Below are positions 49,580 through 60,951 of a stretch of DNA of 64,000 nucleotides, one piece after another (position 1 is the stretch's first letter; every line of letters begins with the position of its first letter). The stretch is taken from positions 992,001 through 1,056,000 of the forward strand of contig BRON01000001.1 of NCBI GenBank assembly GCA_024345305.1, given 5' to 3'. The translations under genes and the position numbers were made by a program. This stretch comes from Mrakia gelida. Its lineage: Eukaryota > Basidiomycota > Tremellomycetes > Cystofilobasidiales > Mrakiaceae. The notes under the pieces were generated by a model. The model was given only the letters and a program-made list of their open reading frames with translations, made no database searches and was not told the origin of the DNA.

Positions 49580-49724
49580 CTGAGACGCGACCGGAGAAAC
49601 CTACCAGATGGGGAGATGATGGAAAAGCTACATAACGGAATCGAGGAAATAGTGACATAACTAACGACGAGGAAGAGTCCGAGGAGCAAGAGACGATCGG
49701 ACGAGACAGACGCAGCGACGCGTT
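49137..49724. other. Intergenic, Rab-GAP promoter and bZIP 3' end
   Basis: About 590 bp with the promoter of the Rab-GAP gene. It contains a dinucleotide repeat at 49549-49574 and otherwise no recognised element. Confidence 0.5.
49549..49574. repeat. (GA)13 microsatellite
   Basis: Thirteen perfect GA units in the interval between the Rab-GAP start and the bZIP stop, likely in the bZIP 3' UTR. Confidence 0.95.
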
Positions 49725-50885
49725 TCAACCGGACGACGACGACTGCTTCCTCTTGCTGAGGAGGGTCTCCTTCTGATCTCTGAGCTTGACGATTAGGGAC
49801 TGTAGGCTCTCAATTTCCTCGTCTGTTTTCGATCCAAAGAGGAGCAAGGAAGGTCAGTAAACTGAAGCCGACGAGGGCGACGAGTCGAAGTGCGACGCGA
49901 AGTCTGAACGAACCTCTCTCCGAGATCTTGACCTGGAGATCGCTGAGAAGACTCTTGCGACGAGCTCGGAAGGCTTTGGCGCCTATGGTCATGATCAAGG
50001 GACGGTCAGTATCGAGAAGGAAGAGGGAGCAGCGACGAGAAGCGAGCCAACTCACTCGCTCGGTTCGTTGCCTTTCTTCGTTCCGCCTTCGACTTGTTGA
50101 TTCCTCCTTTGCCCTTCCCTCCAGCATGCTCATCACCATCCAAGCTCCCTTCAGCGTCCGAGCCCGCGAAATCATCCTCGTCCTCCTCCTTCTTGACCTT
50201 CCTCGCTTTCCTCCACCGTCCTGAGACCGTCCTCGGAGGCGAGGGAGATCGAACAGTCGACTGATCAGAGCCGTCCTGAGATTGGGAGAGCGATCTCTTC
50301 CTACCTCGGAGAGGGAGAGGAGCCGTGTCGGAGTGAGGTGTAGCCGAGGAGGAGGGAAGATTTGAGGACGAGGGGAAGAAGGAAGTGTCGGCGGCCTTGT
50401 TGGAAAGTGGTTGGTCGAAGTCGAAGTTGATGTTTGGTGACGCCAGGAATGAGGAAGGGATGTGGTCGAAGACGGAGGAGTTGGGGAGGGAGAAGATGGA
50501 TCCAGAGTCGAACGGAGATGGGGAGAAGGAGACTGGGAGCACCCAAAAAAAGAAGGAAGAAACAGGTTGAGCTCAGCTTCTGAGCGCGGAGGAGGAGCGG
50601 AGACGTCCGTCCTGCCTTCGTTCATCTCTTCTCCCTCCTCCTCCCTCCTCTTCGTGCTTCCCCAGTGTTAAGAGATGATGGAAGTCATTGAGACCTCAAG
50701 TTAACAGAGATGAGATGCTCACCTGCATCGTTCGTTCCCAAAGATGCGAAATCGAAGTAGTCCAACCCGGTTGGGCCGAGGGAGAAGGTCGATTCGAGAT
50801 CGACGGGAGTGGTGAGAGTTGAAGAGGCAGCGGTGGATGAGGACGACGAAGCTGATCCGAGGAAGGTGTCGAAGTAGAAAGACAT
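49725..50885 (-). CDS. bZIP transcription factor
   Basis: A protein of about 280 residues with a Ser/Phe/Asp-rich N-terminal region (MSFYFDTFLGSASSSSST onward; FDFASLG, FDFDQPL repeats of Phe and Asp suited to activation). A basic cluster RWRKARKVKKEEDEDD is followed by the bZIP: KSKAERRKATNRA, split by an intron, then SAKAFRARRKSLLSDLQVK and a zipper with leucines spaced by seven (LLSDLQ, IESLQSL, VKLRDQ, ETLL). The DNA-contact signature N-x7-R reads NRASAKAFR. This differs from the Pap1/Yap (NRAAQRAFR) and Gcn4 types, so the subfamily and target genes are open. Ends SKRKQSSSSG. The stop is at 49725. Confidence 0.85.
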
Positions 50886-51601
50886 CCTGGCGAGGGGGTG
50901 GATCTGCTAGGTCTTCCCGAGATGGTGAAGGTTTGAGGGCAGACGAAAGGAAGAGCCGGCGCATCTCCCTAGCTTCAGGTTTCCTCCTCCCCGTGGCGTT
51001 TCTCTGTCTCTGGGGCAAAATTCCCAGGTCAGCCTGTTCACCGTCTGGGGGGCGCGGAAGCAGATCTAGTATCACGGAGGCACGAGAGATATGGAAGATG
51101 GTAGAAGAAGCGAGTGATAGATAACCAGATCAAGGACAAGGACCGTTCGACGCGACGGTTCGGCCCTCGCCCTTTCCTTGCGATGACTTCGCTCGTTCTC
51201 CACGCCTTTCCTCCACTTTACTTCAGCGTGGGACGCATTGAAAAGCTGATGTAAAAACGTGCATGACTCTTCCTTGTTGGTTGCTCTTCTAAATACCTCT
51301 CTCCGAAACCCCCCAGAAACGGCAAGAGGTCCGTTCGGCACGACGCGTCGCTGATGTTCTCGAGGACTATCGAGCTCGCCGTCTCAGCGCAGATTCGCAC
51401 AAGAATGGAAGGAGGTTTTAGAGAATTTCGAGAGTCTCGCGTCGACGGAGAGCCGAAGAAGCAGAGTTGGTTCTTCCCTTCCTTGGAAGCTCGCACTTTG
51501 CTTCCATCTCCGTCCCCTTCCTTTCCCCACTCCTCCCTTCCTTCCTTTCCCACGCTCCCCAAAAGCCACGTTCCGACTCCTCTGAGTTCCATGCGAATAA
51601 A
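50886..51601. other. Intergenic, bZIP promoter and hydrolase 3' end
   Basis: About 715 bp upstream of the bZIP gene. It contains the composite element GACGCGTCGCTGAT near 51341, which elsewhere lies in introns, so a 5'-UTR intron of an unannotated transcript is possible. No coding exon with consistent phase was found. Confidence 0.45.
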
Positions 51602-53646
51602 TTAAAGCTTGGCTCCTAACTGCGCTCCTCCAAAGAGATCCACGAGAAAGTCTAGAAGGATCTCAACGACGGCGTCGGGTCGCTCCTGCACGATGAGATG
51701 GCTGGCCCGTTCGACTATCACATTCGAGACTCGAGTTGAGCGAGGATTGGTCGATGTTGGAGGAGAAGCGAGGAAGTGGGCGAGCCGACGAGAATCGGAG
51801 GAGATGCCAGTCCTGGAGGAAGGGAGGGGAGAAAACGGCCGACGCGTCGAGTCAGCGCTCGTGAGCTCGAACTCGTCGGTTCGGACGACCTGCACGTCTT
51901 TCGAACCGGATTCAAAGAGGAGGGAAAGGAACTCACAATCCGAACAACTCAGGGAACACGAACCTGACCTCTTTGCACCCCTTCCCAACCTTCTCTCCGA
52001 ACTCGAGCCGATCCCACGTCTCCTTGATCGTGTCCCCTCGACCGAAGATCAAGCCTTCAGCCCAGCGAGGAAAGGCGAGGGTTACTCGCTCGTCCGAGGG
52101 ATCCGATGGGTTGATGCGGACGAACCCGTGGTTGACGTACGAGTCGAGTTGAATGGGATCGAAGCGTTGGAAGAAGGGAGCTCGGAGGAGAGCTGGTTTG
52201 ACGGCGGATCTGGGAAGGCACAGAGAAGGAAGGGAGCGGGTTAGCGACGGCGACAAGAGATGAGAAAGCGAAGAACGAGGATCGAGAAGTGGAGAGATGA
52301 GGAGAGAGCGAAGATGCGAAGACTGGAACGAACAGGGAAGGCCAGACGTCTGCTCTTCCCACCGAGGCGAGAACGACTGTGCTCGGTTTCTCTGGTGTTG
52401 AAACGTTGGTCCGAGCGTATTCGGATCGAGGATCGAGGATCTGAGTCGAGGTCAAGGTGAAGAAGGGAAGAGAGTCAGCGCAAGCTCGCGACGACGCGTC
52501 AGTCGAACGAACGAGAGACTCACCATCGGATCGAACAGCAACAGTCCCTCCCCGAGAGCATCTCCACCGTCTCTACCCTTCTCGAGCTCAGCTAGCAGGA
52601 AAGCGTTGCCCGAGAAGCTATGAGCGACGTTGACGATTCCGGTCCTCTGGGCTGGCTCGTCCCTCCGGTCGAGGGTTTGAGGGAGGCTCGACAACGAGGG
52701 AACGACGGGGAGGTAGTGGAGGATGAAAGAGGTGAGATCGCGAGCATGATCTGCCCAGGAGTAGGCAGTTCCGTGGTTTGGGTGGACGAGAGGAGTGTTG
52801 AGGAACCTGGGGAAAGCGGCGAGAGAAAAGACGAGTGAGCTCGAGAGAGGACGAGATCGAGGAGACTGAAATGACGAACCAGATCTCGACGACTTCGAAA
52901 GGGAAAGCTCCTGATTCCAGTTTCAAGTTGAGCATCCGAAGGGGGAACTCCCAGTCCTGGACGCAGGATGGTCGCTGAAGTGAGTCGCGAGTTCGGAGGG
53001 CTGAAGAGCGACGCGAGAAAGACCTGCACGACTCACCTCTACTGGGAGACCGTTCGCGTTTCCCTGGATACAAGGACGACAAAGATGACGTATGGAGTCA
53101 GATGATGGAGTTCTGGCACTGCTGAGAACAAAGAGGGCACGATGCGGAACTCACAAAGATCAAGGTGACCTCTTTCGTCCTCGCTCCGACCCTTCGATTC
53201 CCTCTGAGGTCTTCCTTGACGAACCTCTCTACGACCTGTTCCATCCTCTCCCCGACCCTCTCTCCCTCCTTGACAAGCTCCAAGCCATCCTGCCTTCGAG
53301 CGAGATCGTACGACTCGCTCTTGAGCCTCTTCGATCTCTCCCCCTTGGACTCTGTTGACGGGTCGACGACCTTCCAGATCTCGCTCGGTTTTTGAGAAGC
53401 CGGAGGGGTTGTAGAGTGATGGTAAGACCGAGGGTAGGCGCATGGGAGGAAGTGGGTCGTGTGCCTGTACCCGGGGATAGGAGATGGTGAGGAGGGAGAA
53501 GCAGGGGAAGGGGAGCCGAGGGCTGAAGTCGAAGGAGGAGGGGGAGGGAGGAGGGAGAGAAAGGGAACGCGAGGGACGTGACGTTCAATGGGAGGGATTG
53601 ACGAGTCGAAGGATGGATCTGGAGGAGGGTAGGAAGCTCTGATCAT
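51602..53646 (-). CDS. Alpha/beta hydrolase (Lpx1/peroxisomal-lipase-like group), tentative subfamily
   Basis: An alpha/beta-hydrolase fold enzyme. The long Pro/Ser-rich N-terminus leads to VVDPSTESKGERSKRLKSES and ARTKEVTLIF, then the short exon GNANGLPVE, which matches the oxyanion-side HANGFPKE motif of this group with one change. The nucleophile elbow is IVNVAHSFSGNAFLLA (A-H-S-F-S in place of G-x-S-x-G), with Ser as the expected nucleophile. The C-terminus has NVIVERASHLIVQERPDAVV with the likely catalytic His. The Asp member cannot be fixed by eye. Ends DLFGGAQLGAKL. The ATG at 53646 is chosen as the nearest to conserved sequence; an in-frame ATG at 53877 would add 77 residues. The likely chemistry is ester or lipid hydrolysis. 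Confidence 0.75.
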
Positions 53647-53988
53647 CTTGTAGAAAGTGGTGGTTGAGGTGCAGGGGAAGTTGGCGAGCTTGAAAGACAG
53701 GTAAGGCGAGGGAGAGGGAGGCGAGAGGTCGGCCAGCTTACCCGAGCTCTTATTTCCCCGTTCCAACTCAGATCTCCTTGGGTTCAGGTTTCCCGCATGT
53801 CTAGAAGGGATCCAAAGAGTGATGGGTGAGTTTGACGGCGTCGAGAAGGATCGAGCCTGGTCGTTGAAGGGACGCAAAGCTCACCAAAGGACTTCGACCA
53901 AAAAGAGTCGAGCTCACCCATCTGTCCTCAAACTACTCCCTCCCTCCTCCTCCTTCACACTTCTTTTCTTCGATCTTCAAGCATCACC
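53647..53988. other. Divergent promoter region
   Basis: About 340 bp between the hydrolase start and the small + strand gene. No element stands out. Confidence 0.4.
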
Positions 53989-54531
53989 ATGTTCGACTCG
54001 ACTCGGCAGGCCGTCCATCGACGTCGCCGAAGGTGTCTCAATCAGGTGAGCTGGGTCTGCGAGCAAGGAAGCAAAGGAAGGGAGAAGTGAGCTCACCTCG
54101 ATCCTCCTTCCTTCTCTTCCACTCTTGCTCTCTTCGATGCATCCCAGACTCTTCGGATTCTCAATGGATATTCGCGCCATGGGACTGACGAGCGTTCTCT
54201 CTCGGAATCAGCAGGAAGGATGGGAGAGCTCAAGCATGGAAGGAACGGTCAACTCTCGCTTTGGTCCGTCGAGGGAGGACAGCTAGGATCTCTGCGGGAC
54301 CTACTTCTCGCAGCTCGACTTCGCTCTGAGATCTCTGCCGGTCGTCAGGAAGACCTGCCGAGGCCCAAAAAGATCGTCCAAGAGGAAGGAGGGAAGGGCG
54401 AGCGGGCAACGAAGCCTCCCTGCGGGAACGACCCTTCCCCTGTTCAGCTGTTACTCGCGTTTCTTTCATTCATCTGGGAGCTCTCTTCAACCTCGTGTCA
54501 GTTATATACTGTAGGATGTCGGTGTCTCTGA
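53989..54531 (+). CDS. Small unrecognised protein
   Basis: A two-exon model: MFDSTRQAVHRRRRRCLNQ, a standard GTGAGC intron ending CATCCCAG, then TLRILNGYSRHGTDERSLSE, NGQLSLWSVEGGQLGSLRDL and a stop at 54529-54531. A basic N-terminus with an Arg run is followed by a moderately hydrophobic helix (LRDLLLAARL). The last 40 codons lose the usual codon style, so a further intron or an earlier end is possible. No family is recognised; a non-coding transcript is an alternative. Confidence 0.35.
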
Positions 54532-55028
54532 TGGTCCACTGATCCGCTTCCTCCTTGGTCTCTTTCGACTCAGATCGGATCAAGGTCATCAAGACGCGTC
54601 CGCCTTCCCTCCCTCGTCCCTTTACACCTCACCTCCCCCTCCCTCGGAGCTCAAACATAGATGCCCCTCGCATCCAATTTCATCGGCAACGGTGGTTCGA
54701 GGTTCGCTTCAGTGCGAAGGTTCTCCCAACCACCATCACCCTCTCTTTCTTTCGCTTCCTTTCTTTCGCCTCGTTCTCGTTCTCAGTCACAGCGCCCGGT
54801 GCCGCTCTCCTCTCCCTCTATCCTTCATATGCCTTCAGTGAGATAATCCTTTCTTGTTGGACACCGCAGAGATGACGCGAAGCTGACTCTCTTCCTTCCT
54901 TCGTTCTCCCTCGCTTTTCGTTTTCGTCAGGCTTTGACAGCCACACTCTCCTTCAGCCTTCTCGCTTACCTCCCCACCCTCAACTCGCCACCTTCCACCC
55001 CCGAAGCCTTCTCTCAACCTCATCAATA
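54532..55028. other. Promoter/leader of the Ser-rich secreted protein
   Basis: About 500 bp, strongly C/T-rich on the + strand towards the start codon. Intron-like signals (CTGACTC followed by a pyrimidine tract near 54890) hint at a spliced leader. Confidence 0.4.
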
Positions 55029-57706
55029 ATGCTCTCCTCATCGATCAGCTCTGTTGCTTTCCTCTCCCTCCTCCTCCTCTCGACCTCAAACCTCGTCGCC
55101 GCCAGAGGGAGCAGGTTCTCTCCTAGGCAAGCCGCCGATCTTCAGACGTCTCTGAGTGAGTGATGATGATCTATCGCTCGTTTTTTTTCTCGACTCTCAC
55201 GGCGGAACGAAGTCGCCCCCTCGTTTCTCGAACCGAAGCTGACCTCCTCTCCGCTCCGTGTTTGTTTTCGTCCCGTTTCAGCTCTCGACGCCAGTCAAGT
55301 CCAGTCGAACCTCGCCTCCAATGGTCAAGACCCTCCCGTTGCTGGACAAGTCGCTTCGTTGACCTCTACGAACAACTTGTGAGTCGTCCATGCCTCGAAC
55401 CTCACGTCTCGTTTCAACTTTCGATGTCAGCTCACTCCTTCACTCTTCTTCCATTGCTCAGCATCAACTTGTGAGCTTTCGCTGTCTGCCCATCTTTGAT
55501 CTTGCCCCTCATATTTACGCCCCTTCTTTGACTCCCAACGGCTGCGCTACCACCGATCTCGCGATCACCAACGGTCTTCAGTGAGTCGAAGTCGACTCGT
55601 TCTTGTCCTTCGCGAGTGACGAACTGACGGTTGCTCCGATCCTCCTCTCAGAGTCATTGCCGGCTCCTGCAACCCTACCATCATGGGTAGCATCGTCGCT
55701 CAAGCCAAGGCTCCTTCGTGCAAGTTCTCGGTACGTTCTCGGACTCTCCCTTTGTTTCATGAACAGCTCGACGCGCCTCTCTCGGAGCTGACCTTTCGAC
55801 TTCCGTTCCTCTCGCTTTCTTTAGAACCCTAAGAACGGAGACACCATCGCTGCCGATACTACCTTCACCATGACATGAACATCGTCAACCTCCAGACTGG
55901 ATCGTTCACCAACGTACGAGCCCTTTCTCTCCGAGCGAACGAGCGAGACAGCGACGCGTTGGCTGAATTTTCTCCCTCTCGTTTCGCCGCCGATCTCCAA
56001 CTCTTCTTCCACTCCACCATAGGCCCAAAAGACCTACTTCGGTGCTCCCGCTCAGCTCAACAGCGATGGAATCCTGATCGGACACTCGCACGTCGTGATC
56101 GAATCCATCACCTCTCTTGACTCGACCACTCCTGCCGATACCACCAAGTTCGCTTTCTTCAAGGGACTGAACGTGAGTTCGGCAGTACTTTTCCTCTCCG
56201 ATGATATCTCCAGCTGACTTCCCCTTTCTGTTTCCTCTCAGGATGCTGCTGCCGTGAGTCCGTTCGTTGTGTCGAGAGCGAGAAGATCTCGACGCGCTTG
56301 TTCCTCGACGCTAGCAACTGACGCACTCTTCTCTCAACTCCTCGGCCATACAGAACGGAGTTCTCTCTGCTACTGTCACTGGAGGTCTTCCGTGAGCTCT
56401 CAATCTCCTTCGTTTCGCACGCCAATAACAAACTGACTCACGTCTCGCTCGTTCGGCTCTTCCTTTCAGCGCTGGATTCTACAAGATGTGAGCTCTCCCT
56501 CCATCTCCATATTCTACCGATGTGACCTTTCGCTGATTTCTCGTCATCCTCTCCAGGTCCTCCATCAACTCTGCAGCGTTCGTCATTCTCTTCGAGGCAG
56601 AGACGCGTCTCCTCTCCCTCCTCTTCAACGCGAGCTGACGCGCTCTCTTCCTTCCTCTACCTGCTCACCTCTCAGGAATCATCAACCTGCTCTCGTCGGA
56701 GTCGCTCAGCATGGAAGGTGAGCTTCGGTCCCTACTGCTCTTTCGAACGCGTTGTTGCTTACCACTGACTCGACTTTCTTCGCTTTTCGCAGTCTCGATG
56801 ATATTGGTGAGCTGTTTTCGACTCGGTGGTCTCTACAGGCATGTGCTTACCGCGTTTTGTTCCTTTCTTGGTCAGTCTACTTCTTTGTTACCGCCTCAGG
56901 AGCCGCCGACGCTGCCTCGAGCACCGGAGTCGACGATACAGCTGCTTCCGCCGCGACGAGCGAGTCTGTCGCTGCTAGCACAGTCGCGGTAGCAAGTGGG
57001 GCTGCCTCAACTGCTTTGTCCACCGGTGTATCAGCTGCCATCACCTCGGCTGCCTCCGCTGGATCAACTGTGAGCCCATTTTCTCGACGCGTCTTCCTTC
57101 ACTCGCTCGCTGACGAGCTCTTCCCTCCCTTCCGCTCTACCACCTTCTCCCATAGGATTCCGCTGCTGCTACCGCTGTCGTCACCTCCACTGCTGTCGCT
57201 GCTACTTCTGCTGCCGCCGTATCTTCGGCTGTGAGTCTAGCTCGAGCGTTTCTTTCTTCGTCGACGCGTCTTCTCGAGCGGGCCAATACTGACCCCACGG
57301 CTTCCTTATGTTCGCAGGGAAACCCCCAAGTCTTTACTGGAACTCTCGGAGGAGCCGCTCCCTCCGTCGTTGCCTCGAGTGGCCAGTTCGTCACGGGAGG
57401 ATCGACCAAGAACAAAACATCTGCTCTCGCGCTCTCTCGCTCTTGCCAGGACCAGAAGAACAGTACGTTCTCTTTGTCTGTCTTCAATCGCTCACAGTAT
57501 CACTGACCTCAGGCTCGTTCTTCAAACTCCTCAGCCTGTAACACTGCCGCCGGTACCGACACGACTGGAATCATCACCGTCGCCGCCTGTTCGACGTGAG
57601 TTTGTCCTCCTCTTTCGCTTTCGAGTGAGCATGATCATTGACCGGTGACTCTTTCGCTCGCTTCTTCAGTCAACGAACCGCTTGCCGAGCAGCCAACGGC
57701 CTTTGA
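55029..57706 (+). pseudogene. Ser/Ala-rich secreted protein with an apparent one-base frameshift
   Basis: The start MLSSSISSVAFLSLLLLSTS is a signal peptide. The body matches a widespread basidiomycete secreted family: GQDPPVAGQVASLTSTNN, NPKNGDTIAADTTF, GHSHVVIESI, FAFFKGLNDAA and NHQPALVGVAQHG, then a long Ser/Ala/Thr linker and a C-terminal Cys domain LSRSCQDQKN and ACSTQRTACRAANGL (pattern CxxQxxxC twice). Members are often misnamed as ribosomal protein S17. The frame breaks at about 55870-55880: ATGACATGA reads Met-Thr-stop, while the next frame continues NIVNLQTGSFTN as the family expects, so one base seems to be missing. All other exons are intact and intron signals are normal, so an assembly error is as likely as recent inactivation. 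The family is probably cell-wall associated; function unknown. Confidence 0.7.
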
Positions 57707-58158
57707 TCTTCAGATTCGCTCTCGAGCTCGACGCGTCGGGTCTTCGTCAGTTCTTCCCTCTTCGAGAGCTAGCTGGAAGTCGATAGCATGGTCAAAGTGG
57801 GTCCAGGTTACATTGGGACAGACTGAACCCTGAGAACCTTCCTCGCCTTCTCGTGTAGGTGCAGACGAGGGAGGTTTAGAACGGATCGAGGACGAAAACA
57901 AGAACAGGCATTGATCGCGTCGCGTCTTCCCCTTGCAGTCCACCTCTAATGCAACTCCTCCTCTCCTCGAAGTGATAGATCCCTTCCTCGGTAACCACGA
58001 GCGGCCAACTAGATATTGCCTGCACTTGAGCCTGCCTTGCTGCCTTGCAAACCAAAAGAACGGGGTCCTCGATTCAGCCACGAGGGTCGAAGCTGACTCG
58101 TTTTCTTTCTCTGACTCGCCTTTGCTTCTTCAGCAACCATCTCCTCTTTTCCAGCAGC
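57707..58158. other. Intergenic region before arrestin-like gene
   Basis: About 450 bp. Contains GACGCGTC near 57730 and a typical pyrimidine-rich leader. No gene seen. Confidence 0.45.
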
Positions 58159-60444
58159 ATGGCTTCATCATTCGTCTCTAGTCCTCTTTACTCGGCGAAC
58201 TCTACTTCCTCTTCCTCATCGATCCTCTTCCCCCCAAGCTATCTCGACTCGTCCTCGACCTCCACCTCCTCTCATCAAGCTGCCTCAAGTCGTTCCCTCG
58301 ATTCTGTGAGCTCGAGCTTGAAATCCTTCTCTCGTTCATCCCAATCACTTGCTGAAGAATCCGCTGCTTTCATCGTATGTCTGCCAGATCTCTCTGATAT
58401 CTCCCCTCAGCGACTCGCTCTCATCGTCGACGAGCTCGACTCAACATCTCCCCCACCTCCTCGCCTCGACTTCAACACTCAACCTCATCAAAGCCAGCAT
58501 TCAACTCGTACTCGCCGAGAGAGTGATCTTCATCTCCTCTCCTGCCAGAGACTCCTTCGGTCTGAGTCCTCAAGACTATGGGTTTGACGAGCGAGGGGAG
58601 GGAAAGGATGTGAGCTTTCGTCGACGTCTGAAACCTTCGACGTCTCCGTCGCGGCGTTGAATGCTGACCTTCTCTCCTTCCTCCCCTCGTCTGCAAATCA
58701 TCAGGGACAACTCTCCGGATTCATCAACATCGTATCCCCTGAGAGACGGCTTGTCAAAGGGCTTCAGGTCGAGCTGCTTGGAGAGGATCGTCTGGCGTTC
58801 CCTTTGAGCTCACCGGGCGAGAGCCTCGAGGACTCGAAGTTCTTTTCGAAGACACTGTTCGTTGATGGAGAGTCGAAGGCAGGGCTCTGGCTTGAGATGG
58901 AAATCAGTACGTGAGTATAGATCATGGACGTGTGCGTGTACGGTGAGCGAGAGGCAGAGCTGACGGCCCACCTCGTTTCCTCGTTCAGCTTCGAGTTCTG
59001 CTTCTGCATACCCTCGACTTCACCCGTCTCAGCTCGATCTCGGTCTGGTCGAGTTCAGTATCACGTCTCAGCCACTCTTCTAGGATCAAGAGGCTTTCTT
59101 CGGAGCAATTTGTCTGTTCAAAAAGATGTTAAGATCGTTTGTGAGTCGCGTCTTGATCTGCGTTCGACGCGTCGCAGATCCTGACCCTTCACCGTCTCTC
59201 TCCTTCCCAGGCTACCCACAGTTGGAGGATAGTGGTGAGCATAGAACGACTTTGCTCTCGTCTCGGTCTCCTTTTGCTGATCGCGGCTCTCGTTCCCAGC
59301 GGCTGTCCTTCAACTCTCAATCCACCGAGAGCTCAACTCGAAACTCGGACCTCTCGCTCTCGACCTTCAAACGTACCAGAGTATCGTCGGAGCTCCTTTA
59401 GAACTTGGAGTTACACTATCCGCTCCACCTCCAAATCTCACCACCTTCGCGATCACCTGCTATGTCGGTGAGTAGACTCGTTCGTCGAGCTTTGCGTTTC
59501 GGGTACTGACCTTTTCCCTTTCTTTCCCTCGCCAGTCCACACCATCAGTCTCGTTCGTCGTTATCTGCTCCGTCTGCGAACCACGAGAAGTATCCATGCT
59601 GACCTCGCTTCTGCATTCCTCAGATATCTCGTCAATCTCCCGAACGAACAGCTCACGTCGTCGGACCGAAACGTTGGCTTGTGAGGGAGGGAGCGCTCGA
59701 AGACCTGACCGATCCCGAGTCTATCCAAAGAGCTCGTAAGAAGGGAGTCCTCTTCGATGGGACTCAGAAAGATCGAGTCGACGAGCGTCAGGAAGGAGAT
59801 CTCTGGAAGTTCTCGACCATCTCGAAGCTTGTGAGTCGGCGCGGTTTTGTTTTCGTCGACGCGTCGCACATTCGCTGACTCTCTTCTCTCTTCCTCCCTT
59901 TCCCCTTCGTCAGCCCGGAGGAGTCCTCATTCAAGGGACCACTCTAAAATCAACCGATACCTCGATTCGATTCAGGTCCCAGTTGATCGTGGAGGTCGCG
60001 TTCAGCGAGAGCGAGACGAACGCAAGAGGGGAGCGAGTCGAGGGAAAGGTCCAGATTGAGACGTTGTTCGATCAGCCGATCCTTATCGCGTCGTGAGTGT
60101 CTACTTCGTATCTCGACCCTCCATTTCTTCGCTGACTTCGGCTTGGGCTGTGTGTCTGGACAGATGCTGCTGCTCGTTACAACATCTCACGCTTCCAACC
60201 TACGTCGATCCACTGGCAAGAGCGCCTTGGTCAGTTGACCCACAGCCTTCTTCTTCGGCGCAATCATCACTGACTCGTCTCACTCTTCCATCGATCAAAC
60301 AGTGGCTGCTCTGGTGCGTTTCTGCTCCCCTGTCTCGAGCCGGGACGCGTCGAGTTCGACGATTCACTGACGCCCTTCTGTTCATTTGACACAGCTCACA
60401 AGCCCGAGACCTGTGTCGCCGAAGACGAGGAAGCTGTGGCATGA
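58159..60444 (+). CDS. Arrestin-like trafficking adaptor (ART family)
   Basis: Two arrestin-type beta-sandwich halves can be read: N half TLNLIKASIQLVLAERVIFI, GQLSGFINIVSPERRLVKG, VQYHVSATLLGSRGF and C half LGVTLSAPPPNLTTFAITCY, GGVLIQGTTLKSTDTSIRF and GKVQIETLFDQPILIAS. The Ser-rich N-terminus contains FPPSYLDS, a PPxY motif that would bind the WW domains of Rsp5/Nedd4 ubiquitin ligases. In fungi such adaptors direct ubiquitination and endocytosis of plasma-membrane transporters. The end reads YVDPLARAP, CGCSAHKPETCVAEDEEA. The overall layout recalls Ldb19/Art1, which I cannot verify. Splicing needs an 11-nt exon (60303-60313) and a GTTCGT-type donor near 59560. The start is the ATG at 58159. 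Confidence 0.8.
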
Positions 60445-60951
60445 TAGCATGAGCTGGATTTGAACCTCGAGGTTTCGATCTTGTTGAGGGTAGAAAGAGA
60501 GAGCTTGACAGTCGGAGGAAGAGGGCGAGACTTTGACGCGTCTCGTATAGAACGAGTTTGATCTCGAGAATCCTCACTTCCAAGGACTTCGAAGCTCTCG
60601 CGGTTCGTTCCCGAGCAAGAGGAAGGTCCTCGTCGGATTCGTCTCGATCAATTCTCTGGCACGAGAAGGGATGAAGCTGCGAGCTCGAGCTCACCAAATC
60701 GACCTCCTTCCTTTCCTCCCTCTCTCTTTTCCACCGCTCACCCTCACTCTGATGCCATTTCTCGCCATGCATCGCTCTCCCTTCAGCTGCCTCTCCCCTC
60801 GCCCTCAGAGGGGAACACATCAGATTAGATCGGCCGACACTGGGGAAAGAAGGGGAAGGGGAGGGAAGACGCCTTGGTTCTTTTCACTTCCTTCCTTCCC
60901 CAACCCTCTAGCTCCTTCAAACCTCTTCCCCCTTCCGTTAAAAAAACGAGC
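60445..60951. other. Intergenic before F-box-like gene
   Basis: About 500 bp of arrestin 3' UTR and promoter of the next gene. A GACGCGTC occurs near 60535. The stretch 60690-60780 is C/T-rich. No coding segment was supported. Confidence 0.45.
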
